From Ceratopteris richardii (Eukaryota > Streptophyta > Polypodiopsida > Polypodiales > Pteridaceae), in assembly GCA_020310875.1 (NCBI GenBank), contig CM035437.1:51606027-51670026 (forward strand): 64,000 nucleotides of DNA. Direction: 5' to 3'. Shown here piece by piece: positions 54,195 to 64,000 of this stretch. Below the pieces are notes generated by a model. The model saw only the letters and a program-made list of their open reading frames with translations, was not told the DNA's origin and did no database searches. Position numbers and translations under genes: made by a program. Position 1 is the stretch's first letter. The number at the start of each line of letters is the position of its first letter.

Positions 54195-57100
54195 ATGGAA
54201 GCGTATAGTGCACAAATAGAGAAGTTAGAGAAAGATAATCATCAGCCATGGAAATTTGGAGTTAGCAACTACATAATGGGCAAAGGATTATGGGGATTAT
54301 TGAGTGACATAAAGCCAAAGCCTTATGTACATGATCCACCACTTGAAGGATAGGTCAAAACACTTAATGAAGGGATAGAAAGGGATAGGAGAGTCATTTT
54401 TCATTCTATCCCAACACATAAGCAATAACATGATAGGGCATATACAATACTTGGACACATCCAAGAAGGTTTGGGAGACCTTAGAGATACTGTACTCTTC
54501 ATCAACCAAAGAAGTGAAGATTAGCTCACGAATGAGCTAAATTATCTTAGGAAATCACCAAGCACTAATATTAATGAGTACATTTTGAAGGTTAAAGAGC
54601 TTGGAGAGGCCCTAGTCTCAATTGGGAGGCCAATCAAAGATCATGATCTTGTTGTGCACACTCTCAATTACTTGAGAGAGGATGAAAGGTGGAAAGCATT
54701 CCCCAAGTTAATGTATCAATGTTTGTGAGGGATTACCTACAAGAATTTGATCAAACAGTCACATTGATGGTGAGGCAGGAGATGAACCAAGGAGGTTCAC
54801 GATAAAAAAGCAACCAAGCCCAAGCTTTTCTATGTTGGTAGAGCCAAAGGCAAAAGAGGTTAATAAACCTCCCAAGGAAGAGGGAGAGGAAGGTCAAAAT
54901 CAATCTCAAGCATCCAAGAAGGCACCAATCAAAGCTATAGATCAAGAGGAATAGGAAGGAGTAGAGGAAGAGGAGGAAGATCACACGGAAGAGAAGTATC
55001 CAATGGATAGTGCAACAATTGTGGAAAACCAAGCCATTATGCAAGAGATTGTTGTTCCAAAGGAGGAGGAAATCAAGGATACAAAAGGAACCAAGGTAAT
55101 TATGCTAGTACTTCAAAAAATTCAAAAAGGGAGAACTTTCTTACGATGTATGTTTCAAGTGAAAGAGTGAATTCAAATTTTACATGGTACATAAATAGTG
55201 GTTGTAGCAACCATACATGCATTTAAGATGCTTCTTTAAGTTACACTTAGCCATCTCTCAAGGACATTTAGAGACAAGGAATGAAACATAGCACAAGATT
55301 ACACATGTGTGAGATGTTGCATGGAAGGGATCTCAAAGCTCCAAGGTGTTGATGTGTTGCATGTTCCAACCATCACCAAGAATTGGTTTTAGTAGGTCAA
55401 GTGGTTGAAAGAGGTTATGAAGTGAGGTTTTAATGATGAAGGATATTTTTTTTAAGAACACATGTAGGTCTAGAAGCTCATAGAAAAAGGAAAAAAGCAA
55501 AGAATCTTCACCATGGAGGTAAAACCATCAACCCCTCACATTGTCTACTTGTCAATTGGAAATAAATAGATTGCACAGATTGAATTGTGACATAAAGGAA
55601 TTGGAAACATAAACTTAAAAAGGATGAAGGAAGTGCAAAGGAAGGTCTTGCTGAGTGGTCTACCGGATCTTACATCTCAAAATATGCACCACTTGTGCCA
55701 TGCTTGTCAATTAGGGAAACAACACAGATTGCCATTCAAGAAGGGAGCACATGTGATCAATAAGTGTTGAATTTCATACACACAAATGTATGGAGACCTA
55801 CAAGGGAGTCATCCATCGAAGGTAATAGATATTTTTCAAATTTATAGATGATCATTCAAGGTTTTGTTTTTTGATGTATTGCATCAATTGAAAGTCAGAG
55901 GTTTTTAACCACTTTAAGAGGTTCAAAAGCCTAGCGGATCAAGAGATAAGGAAGTATATAAAGACTAAGATCCGATGGAGGGGGAGAGTACTTTTCAAAT
56001 GAATTTTTAGACTTTCTATAAGAACATGGAATCAAAAGACAATTCACTTGTAGGTATACACCTCCACAAAATGGGGTGGAGAGAGGAAGAATAGATATAT
56101 AGAGGAAGTGGCTAGAGCTATGTTAAATGAAATGAATGTTCCTAATTCTTATTAGGTTGATGCAACAAATACATCCATATAAATTATGAATATGTGTCCA
56201 AACTCAAGAGTACATGGAGTTACACTTTATGAATCTTGTTGTGGTAAGAAATCCAACCTTTCACATCTCAAAGTATTTGTTTGTGGGTGTTACATTCATA
56301 TATCTCAAGAATTGAGTCACAAGTTAGACTCGAAGGCAGATAGGTGTATATTTCTTGAATATTTTTCAAATAAAAAGGATTTTAGATGTTATAAATCTAG
56401 CAACAAAGAGCTTAAGGTTTCTAGAGAGTACTAAACCTGCTTGGCAAAGGAAAACAAGGAATGAAGCTCATTCAAGTGAAGGACGTAGAAAAGGAGCAGA
56501 GACGGCAAATAATGAAGACCATCGATGGGTAGATTTGGACTCGACAAGTGATGAAGATGTGGAGAAATCAGAAACTATAGGATTCAAATCATTTCAAAAA
56601 AAAGGAGGAGGTTTTTTCCACTTAATGGTGAGGTTAGGGCATCCAATAGGCTTAAATACCATGTTCAAAGGTTAATTTATGATTTATTCATTCATTGAAA
56701 GACATTATGAATACATGAGTCAAGTTATAGCTTGTGAATAACCTAAATCTTTTGAAGAAGCAAGTAAGCATAGGGAATGGAATGAAGCCATGGAGAAGGA
56801 AGTCAAGGCACTTGAAGAAAATGATACTTGGTCATTAGTGCCAAGAACAAAGCACATGAAAGTCATTCGCAATAAATGGGTGTACAAGGTAAAGAGGTAT
56901 GTAGATGTGAGCATCTCTAGGTATAAAGCGAGGTTGGTTGTAAAAGGTTTTTCTTAAGCCTTTGGCATAGACTTTGAGGAAACAATCAGCCCAATAGCTA
57001 AGATACCCACCATAAAGATTTTGATTACACTTTTAGCCTCAAAAGGTTGGAAGATGTACTAGTTGGATGTGAAGAATGCTTTCCTAAATGGAGAGCTTGA

Positions 57101-57530
57101 AGAGGTAGTCTTCATGAAGCAGCCTCAAGGCTTTGAAGATGAGAGGTTTCCACATGATTTATATAGGATTAAGAAGGATCTTTATGGAATCAAGCAAGCC
57201 CAAAGGGTTTGGCACCAAAGACTTTTGGACTACTTGGTAAAAATGTGGATAGAATCAAAGTCATGTAGATCCATCACTCTTTGTGAAGAAGGAAGGTAGC
57301 AAAAGTATTTTCATTTGTATATATGTTGATGATTTGATCATTACAAGGGATGATGAATCCAACATCAAGGAGATAAAGAGGAAGCTTGGATGTGAGATCA
57401 AAATCTTTGATTCAAGGATTTTAAGGTACTTCCTTGGGATTGAAGCACTATACAAAAAAGAAGGTATTTACTTGAAGGAAATACATTCTAGATGTTTTGA
57501 AGAATTTTAGCTTGTGTGATTGAAACCCAT
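54195..57530 (+). pseudogene. Copia fragment F: gag to partial reverse transcriptase
   Basis: The gag start is AYSAQIEKLEKDNHQPWKF, then MGKGLWG. A complete CCHC knuckle, CNNCGKPSHYARDC, lies near 55014-55055. In protease WYINSGCSNHT the catalytic Asp of DSG has become Asn. Integrase remains include YTPPQNGVE near 56055 and KYLFVGVTFI. Reverse transcriptase runs from about 56750 (WNEAMEKEVKALEENDTW), through LDVKNAFLNGELEE, to YVDD at 57322-57333 and ILRYFLGIE, and ends near 57525 within the domain. RNase H and LTRs are missing. Stops and indels are numerous. Confidence 0.8.
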
Positions 57531-57534
57531 TTGT

Positions 57535-60500
57535 TCTTGGATATGTTGAAATAGATGATGACAAATCACATCCTAATCATATAGGAAACATATCACTATC
57601 TATGGAGGATGAGAAGGTAAAACATCATGCTGATGTGCTACATGTTTCTAATATAACAAAGAATCTGGTTTCTATTGGACAAATGATTGACCAAGGATTA
57701 AAAGTGAGCTTCAATGTTGATGGGTTATATGTAGAAGATTATAAACGGGATGGAAGATTAGTCACCCAAGGAAACAAAGTGGGTAGGATGTTCACCTTAA
57801 ATGTGAAAATTCATAAAATGAATACAGCCATGTTTGCATTGGCACAAGCAAATTGGACATGCAAATTTGAAGAGGTTGAAATTGATGTAGTCCAAGGGGC
57901 TTGTCAATGGATTACCAAATTTCAAGGTTGCAGAAATGCAGAGGGTATGTGCACCATGTCAATTTGGTAAACAATCAAGGGCATCATTTTCACATGACAA
58001 GCATGTTAGTGAGAATGTGCTAGAAATACTGCATATAGATGTTGGGGTCCTACAAAGACCACATCTATGGGATGATGCAAGTTTTAGGTCACTTTCATCG
58101 ATGAACATACACGAAAAGTATGGGTTTAGTTCATGAAAGAGAAGAGTGTAAGTGTTTACTCATTTTCAAAATTTCAAGGCTATGGTGGAAAAATAGACAG
58201 GGAAGCATATCCAGACATTAATATATGATGGAGGAGGTGAATACATGTGAAATGAGTTCATTATCTTTCTAAAAAGTCATGGAGTTTGATGAAAGTTTTC
58301 ATGTAGCAACACACCACAACAAAAAGGCATTGCTGAATGCAAAAATAGACATATTGTAGAAATACAAAGATCCTTGATGGTTGAGAAGAATATGCATCAT
58401 TGTTATTGGACACAAGCTATGCATACTGCTATATACATCATGAATAGAACAACGACTGTTGTTGTACATCAAGTTACACTTGAAGAGAAGTTTACAGTAA
58501 AAAGTGAAACTTATCATATATGAAAGTTTTTGGCTATATTGCATATGCACATGTTCTAGATGAGTTGAAGACGAAGCTTGATCCAAAAGCAGAAAAAATG
58601 TATCTTCATGGGGTACTCCCTTGATCAAAAGAGATATAAATGCTACAATCCACTCACATGACAGGTGAAGGTAAGAAGAGATGTGGTGTTTGATGAAACG
58701 TTAAGCTTCTATGCAAATGCCAAAGGAGGACTTAATCTTGATTCAAATGACAAAGGAAATGCAAAGAAATCAAGTGCAAAATCTCAAGTTTTGAGTAGAA
58801 ATGATGCATCACCAAGCAATAGATCCAACTTGAATCCATGGAGTGGAAGATTGCATGGGAATTTACTCTAAAAAATTCATCGACTACATCCAAGAAAGGT
58901 AAAGAAAATATTTCTTCTCGTAGTAAAACGTCTATATGGTTTGAGGACATTGATGGAGATTCAAGTGAGTCTTGATGATGAACTTGGATTGCCCTCCATG
59001 AAGACTCCAAGAGTAAGAAAGGCACATGTAGATGATATAAGGAGAAGTGACCCAGGACCAAGAAGATATGGAAGGATGTGTAATTGAATGCAATAATTGA
59101 CATATGAGAACTACATGGCTCTTCTTTGTGCCTACATGACCAAGGTAATACAAGATATTGAACCTTCTTGTTTTGAAGATCCAATCGGAAATTTAGATTG
59201 GGAGAAATATATGGATGAGGAGATGGGTGCATTTAATGGAAATGAAACATGAAAGCTGCTTCCATTGCAACCATAAGGAAAGAAAACCATAGGCTACGAG
59301 TGGGTTTACAATGTGAAGCACAATGATGATGGTAGCATAAGGAGATATAAAGCATGAGTGATAGAAAAAGGATATGCACAAACATATGGCACTGATTATG
59401 AAGAAACATTCAGCCATGTACCTAAAATGGCTACTATTAGAGCACTTGTTGCATTGTCTATAGCAAAAGTATGGATTTTGCATTAGATGGATGTGAAGAA
59501 TTCCTTCTTACATGGTGAGTTCCAAGAAGAAGTATACATGGACCTACCACAAGGATATGAAGATTCAAAGCACCCAAAATATGTTTGCAGGTTGCAAAAG
59601 GCTTTGTATTGGCTTAAACAAGCCCCTCGTCCTTGGCATGCAAGGATTTTTTATTACATAACCACCATTGGATTTTCTATGTGGGATGCATGTCATTCAT
59701 TATATGCAAGAAGGATGATGATGGCATCACAATTGTGGCTATTTATGTTGATGACTTGATTGTAGGTGGTGATAATGAAGAAAGCATTAAAGAGGTAAAG
59801 CAACTCCGTATGCACAAATTGGACATGAAAGATCTTGGTGTGCTGAGGTATTTTTTGAGCATTGAGTTTATACATAGAAAAACAGGTATATGGATGTCAC
59901 AAAGGCAATATGCCTTGAGTATGCTGCAAAAGTATGGTATGCTTGATTGTAAGCCAATTTCTATGCCATTAGGTCAGAATCTGAAGTTGAATACTACGTC
60001 AAGTGGAGCATTGGAAAATGCTACTTTGTACATGAAAACTGTGGGAAGTTCGATATATCCACAATTAAAAGGCCTGATCTAAGCCACATTGTTGGACTTG
60101 AAAGTTAGTTTATGTAGGTTCCCGAGAAGCCACATTTAGATGCTTTGAGATGCACTCTACGTTATGTGAGTGCTACTTTGGATTATGCATTGTTTTATGA
60201 AGCTGGTGTATAATTGCAGATTCATAGATATACCAATGTAGATTGGGTTGGTAGTTTTCCATATAGAAGATGTACTAGTGGCTTTCTATTCTCACTTGGG
60301 AGTGCAGTTAATACATGGAGAAACAAGAAGCACCCATTGTTGCTTTCTCGAGTATAGAGGTTGAGTATAGAGGTGCTACAATGGTAACATGTGAAGCATC
60401 ATGGCTAGAGATCTACTTGCAGATTTAGGTGTGGAAGTGCAAAGCCCTCTCATCATCTATTGTAATAATCTTAGCATCATACAATTTGCACGGAGCCCTA

Positions 60501-60699
60501 TTTTTCATGCTAGAACAAAGCATATCGAGGTACATTATCATTTCATCATGAAAAAGGTATTAGCAAGTGATATTGAACTTGTTTATGTGAGGATAGATGA
60601 CCAAGTTGTTGATATTTTCACTAGAGCACTTGGAGCTGAGAAGTCGAAGAAGTTTCAAAAGATGCTTGGATTACAGGACATGAAGTTGAGCTTGAGGGG
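57535..60699 (+). pseudogene. Copia fragment G: protease end to RNase H
   Basis: Entry is in the region before GAG-pre-integrase (DVLHVSNITKNLVSIGQM at about 57632). It continues with CAPCQFGKQSRASF near 57950, and the integrase core (FIDEHTRKVWV, DGGGEY) is broken by stops. Reverse transcriptase includes EKYMDEEMGAF near 59200, MDVKNSFLHGEFQEEVYMD (59487), ALYWLKQAPRPWHAR and YVDD at 59744-59755. RNase H includes AFSSIEVEYRGA and FHARTKHIEVHYHFI, with the stop near 60737. The 5' part is missing and joined directly to fragment F. Confidence 0.8.
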
Positions 60700-60702
60700 G
60701 AG
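60691..60702 (+). promoter_or_regulatory. Polypurine tract of fragment G
   Basis: CTTGAGGGGGAG directly precedes the LTR start TGTTGAGATATC at 60703 and matches the tract at 7171 of the intact element. Confidence 0.85.
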
Positions 60703-60917
60703 TGTTGAGATATCAAGCTCAACATGTGATGATCTATGATGACACATATCACTTTTTCATTTCTTTGACATGTATACTGGTCACCCCGATATATGTGAGG
60801 GATACTTCATTGAGCTTTACTAGATTTATCTTCCGAGAGTGATGTGTTGGAAACAATGTCTACAATGGTTGTAATTATCTAGTTTATACAGCATGTGTAG
60901 CTTTCATACACCAAAAG

Positions 60918-61003
60918 GCATGGATGCCTTGGATAGTACATTGGCCTCTCAAAGAAAAGCACCCAGGTTCAATCCCCAATGGAAGCACAATGAAAGCGTG
61001 ATT
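60918..61003 (+). repeat. Possible tRNA-derived SINE or tRNA pseudogene inside the LTR
   Basis: Box A-like TAGTACATTGG (60934-60944, one mismatch to TRGYNNARNNG) and box B-like GGTTCAATCCC (60966-60976) are about 32 bases apart, as in tRNA-type polymerase III promoters. A run of T (about 60992-61002) follows, as in T-tailed plant SINEs. No cloverleaf is convincing and no target duplication was identified. Confidence 0.4.
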
Positions 61004-61126
61004 TTTTTTTTTACATGTTTTTTTGGAAAACAATGGGGACGAGCAATTTGTGATGCCATCTTTTCGTAGATCATGCTTTTTTGGAGCGATAACTTTTGAT
61101 GGCGCTTTTCAAGGGATCACAACTAC

Positions 61127-61134
61127 TATATAAG
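61127..61134 (+). promoter_or_regulatory. TATA box in the large LTR
   Basis: TATATAAG in the sequence CTACTATATAAGAAGAGC, positioned well inside the LTR as for a U3 promoter. Confidence 0.6.
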
Positions 61135-62167
61135 AAGAGCATTGGCTCATTTTCTATTCATCCTACACCTTTTGCAACACAAGCTTTGGAGCTTGGTCCC
61201 TCATTAGAGGTGGTGCTCTTAGCACATGGGTCAGCCATCATGCTATTTTGAAGCATGTTGAGGAGCGGCTATGGAGTTCTTCTTGGAGAAGAAGAGTGTG
61301 CTCACACTCTTGCTTATGGAGAGGATTTACCCCGCAACAGCTTGGTGGTGTGGATCAGCCATCTACATGATGTATTTGAAGATTGTCTTCTACATGAAGA
61401 TTTCGGTTTTTTTCAAAGACATTGGATGGTGGTTAACATAGATTTGCATCTTATGTTAAGAATTCAGGTACATATTCTCTTCATGCACACAGGTACTACT
61501 TGGAGTTTATGGAGGCAGTGGCATCCATATTAGAAGGAGTCCTATTCGGCATAGGTACAAGAGAATCTGTACATGTATGCTTTATGCATATTTGGATGAG
61601 GTGTTCAAGAAGGTATGTTCATATGAGTTTGAGGATTTCTAGGAGCAAACTTGTTAGCATTCTTTGCTACTTTTGTAAGTATGTGATCTTTTACACACGT
61701 ATCTGACTTAGGGTCTTCCATAGCCTAAGTTCAGATGAGGGTTTGTTGATTATCTGTTTCACACTGATCCTTCCTCTTTCTATCACTCATATTCACTCTT
61801 CTATAACCTACTAGGTCACACATCTCATATATATTCATATTTTTGTCCATACATCTGAATATGTTTGTTACATTTGTACATTCACTGATCCATCTATTTC
61901 TGTTCACATAGAGTGGTTGAGAATTTTGACTCGCACATTGTAAATTCACATTTGTATATATGATAGTGTGAGTAAGGAGTGGCTTAGGTAACACTTTACA
62001 CATGTTGTCCAATCTTTCTCTATCTTTGTCTCATCATTTGTATGATTAAATGTGGTATGTTCATGTTTTGTCAATATTGGAAGATTGCTGAAATTTATAT
62101 TGTAGATCTTGGACCTATGGAACTCGGACCTGTGGTATTAGTTATGGGCCTACTAAATTTCCAACAT

Positions 62168-62205
62168 TTGGTATCAACGCTTTAGGGTTTTGGTATCAAA
62201 GCATC
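62168..62205 (+). promoter_or_regulatory. Two primer-binding-like sites after the large LTR
   Basis: TTGGTATCAACGC at 62168 directly abuts the LTR end and TGGTATCAAAGCATC follows at 62191. Both resemble TGGTATCAGAGCA, and the second is the better match. Confidence 0.55.
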
Positions 62206-64000
62206 CATGCTCTTAGATATCCAGGTTCACAGGTTTCCAGACTTCTAAGTTTACCTCATATGATTTAAGAGCATATTCTAACATTTGACATACACACTTA
62301 ATCTAGATGAGTAAAGATTTGAGAATTAGACAATTCAGTCACATGTTTTTTCATCAGTGTAGAGTATGAAGTTGATGATCTGTTAGAAGCCGAATACTTT
62401 TGGAAGAGTATGAAAATACTTTACAGAAGTATTGTTTGAAGACCAAGACTTGATGAAGAGAAGGCTACTTCAAATTCAAGGAAGAACAATGGTTTGGAGA
62501 AGATGAAGGAATCAGATCAACATCAAATCACAGGTATCAACTTTTTCTATCAGATTATCATTTGTAGGTCATATCTTAGAAGACGAGTTATGAAGAGATT
62601 TGAAGGATTCAAGGAGTGCTTTTATACACTTTCATTATTTGAAAGTTAAAGGCTACATCAAAACAAGTATCTAGAGGTCTTTCTAGACATTTTTGAGAGA
62701 TCTCTTTCATGCCAAGAAAGCTTATCTAAGAAGACAAATTTGGAGAGCACATCAGTTTTGTTTTCAACCAATCTTGTGTTGTACGTTGGTTGAAAGTTTT
62801 TGCTCACATTTTGTATCTAGAGAGGTAACTCTAGAGGTAAGTCATCATTCAGACAAAAGGTTGGTGAATTTAGTCATATTAGTCATTTGAAGCAGAATTT
62901 TGATTCAAGGATATGAGGAGATGATAAAACATGATTCTATGTTCACTTCCATTTGTATACCATGTTTGCTTTGTCTCTTACTCTTAGCACTATAGGAAGA
63001 GAAAAAGTTTATTTGAAGACATCAAGAGTGTTTGCTACTTCAAGATGAAGAGAACAAAAGGTTTGGAAGAGAAGTTTGAAGATGTTGACATCGTCATCAG
63101 GTGGAAGAAAGATGCATAAGAAGAAAGTCCAATATTTCCAAAAGAAAAGTAAGACTTCCCTTTCTCATATATTTTCCATATACTTTTCCTATTTTATCTT
63201 CTACATCCAAAGAGAAGTCTACGAGAACATCTTGTGTGAAGATAGTTTAAACAAGAAGCAGTTTCTTGTTTTGCATTATACTTGGTCATGTTTTAGTAGG
63301 TTTTGACAAAGAATTGCATTGAGAGAAAGAAAAGTAGCAGATATATGTTGTAACTCATACGTGTATGAGTTATGTTTTAGTTGAAGATTTTTTAAGGAGG
63401 CAGCTTATATGTTCCCTCAAAGAATTCTTGGAGTGTCAATACAAAGCTACTTGGTATATGACAAGTTGTAGAGAAGTATATTTCATCTTTATCTAACTCT
63501 CAAGGTAAAAGAGTTTTTTGTAGCAGATGTTGAAGACTTGGGTTGAGGTTTTGTGTTTGGAAAAGTTACCTCATATTCAGTATTTTCAGAAAAACTTCAA
63601 AAAATTCAGATTTTTGATGTACTAGTTAGTTGAAGAATCTACTTTCTATGATTGTCTAGATTTTTGGATACATGCTTGTATTCAAAAAGTTGCTCCATTA
63701 AGTCCTATCACTTGATTGAGAAGTGTACTTAGCCAAAAGAAAATCAAGCAAGTACTATCACATTTCACTCGGGTAGAATATGAAGATATGAAGTATCAAC
63801 TTGCAGCTTTTGGAGTTCTCAAGGTGAGAGTTTGTCCACTTATATTTCAAGTAGGAGTTGCAGATTCTTGGAAAGGATTTGGTTAAAGAAAACTTTTACA
63901 ACTTTATGAGAGAAGATTGGACACTTAGAGACATTCAGGTAATAAATCAAGCATTCAGTCATGAAGGTTTGAGCAGATTCTACACAAGTATTTTTTTGGA
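62206..64000 (+). other. Leader-like DNA downstream of the LTR, no gene recognised
   Basis: Purine-rich sequence with many GAAG and AAGA phrases and only short frames (for example 62693-62890). No gag motif such as a W-x-MEAxL start or zinc knuckle is visible before the window ends. It is likely the 5' leader of another Copia element whose coding part lies beyond the window. Confidence 0.4.

Larger units (their letters stand above)
60703..62166 (+). repeat. Large Copia LTR (about 1.46 kb)
   Basis: Starts TGTTGAGATATC and ends AATTTCCAACA, with inverted TGTTG/CAACA ends. A TATA box (TATATAAG, 61127-61134) lies inside. It is preceded by a polypurine tract and followed by primer-binding-like sequence, so it serves as the 3' LTR of fragment G and as the 5' LTR of what follows. 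No second copy exists in the window to confirm its ends. Confidence 0.65.

Noticed and set aside
60918-61003. Functional tRNA gene
   Set aside because: No acceptor stem or anticodon arm could be folded convincingly. Only the promoter boxes are recognisable.

Overview
This window reads as intergenic DNA from a large, repeat-rich plant nuclear genome. It is AT-rich and contains no bacterial or organellar genes. It is packed with Ty1/Copia LTR retrotransposon remains in at least four families, most of them broken by stops, frameshifts, deletions and nesting. Plant spliceosomal signals (GTAAG-type donors, TGYAG-type acceptors), TATA boxes and initiator-tRNA-Met primer-binding sites (TGGTATCAGAGC-like) are visible. 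A gymnosperm is plausible because of the dense, old Copia mixture, but the sequence alone does not settle the species.

Layout. 1-9.4 kb: an unclassified two-gene repeat (copy A, gene 1 on minus and gene 2 on plus) split by a nearly intact 6.8-kb Copia element with two 1.27-kb LTRs. 9.4-22.1 kb: Copia wreckage, namely inverted RNase H scraps, a chimeric element ending in a 228-bp LTR (12.1-15.2 kb), and a long degenerate relative of its 3' half (16.6-22.1 kb) carrying a 75-bp triplication and a foreign insert. 22.1-34.0 kb: the most unusual segment, called here the T/R locus. A plus-strand gene T (conserved-looking WSDG and GHGKG..DGAGA motifs) and a minus-strand four-exon gene R (coiled coil, RING-like finger, basic patch) converge tail to tail about 95 bp apart. 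Two arrays of the same 14-15 bp satellite, about 2.6 and 2.0 kb, lie in or next to introns of these two genes. 34.2-40 kb: more Copia fragments. 40-42.5 kb: low-copy-looking DNA with microsatellites and a large palindromic (CA)(TA)(TG) tract. 43.7-46.3 kb: a degenerate Copia of the same family as the intact one, cut at base 46331 by copy B of the two-gene repeat (46332 to about 50700). Copy B shows its full convergent gene pair and an intron with four tandem hairpins. 50.7-62.2 kb: a Copia scrap, a 1,018-bp terminal-inverted-repeat element, and three truncated Copia pol regions joined head to tail (52.9-60.7 kb), ending in a 1.46-kb LTR that contains a possible tRNA-derived SINE. 62.2-64 kb: leader-like DNA following primer-binding sites.

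How the parts relate. No intact host gene is evident. The two pairs of paralogous or convergent genes are the best candidates for undescribed mobile systems. Comparing copies A and B gives element boundaries, an empty site for the Copia insertion, splice sites and inactivating lesions. Nearly every coding region here is a pseudogene. Names such as gene 1, gene 2, T and R are labels for this window only.
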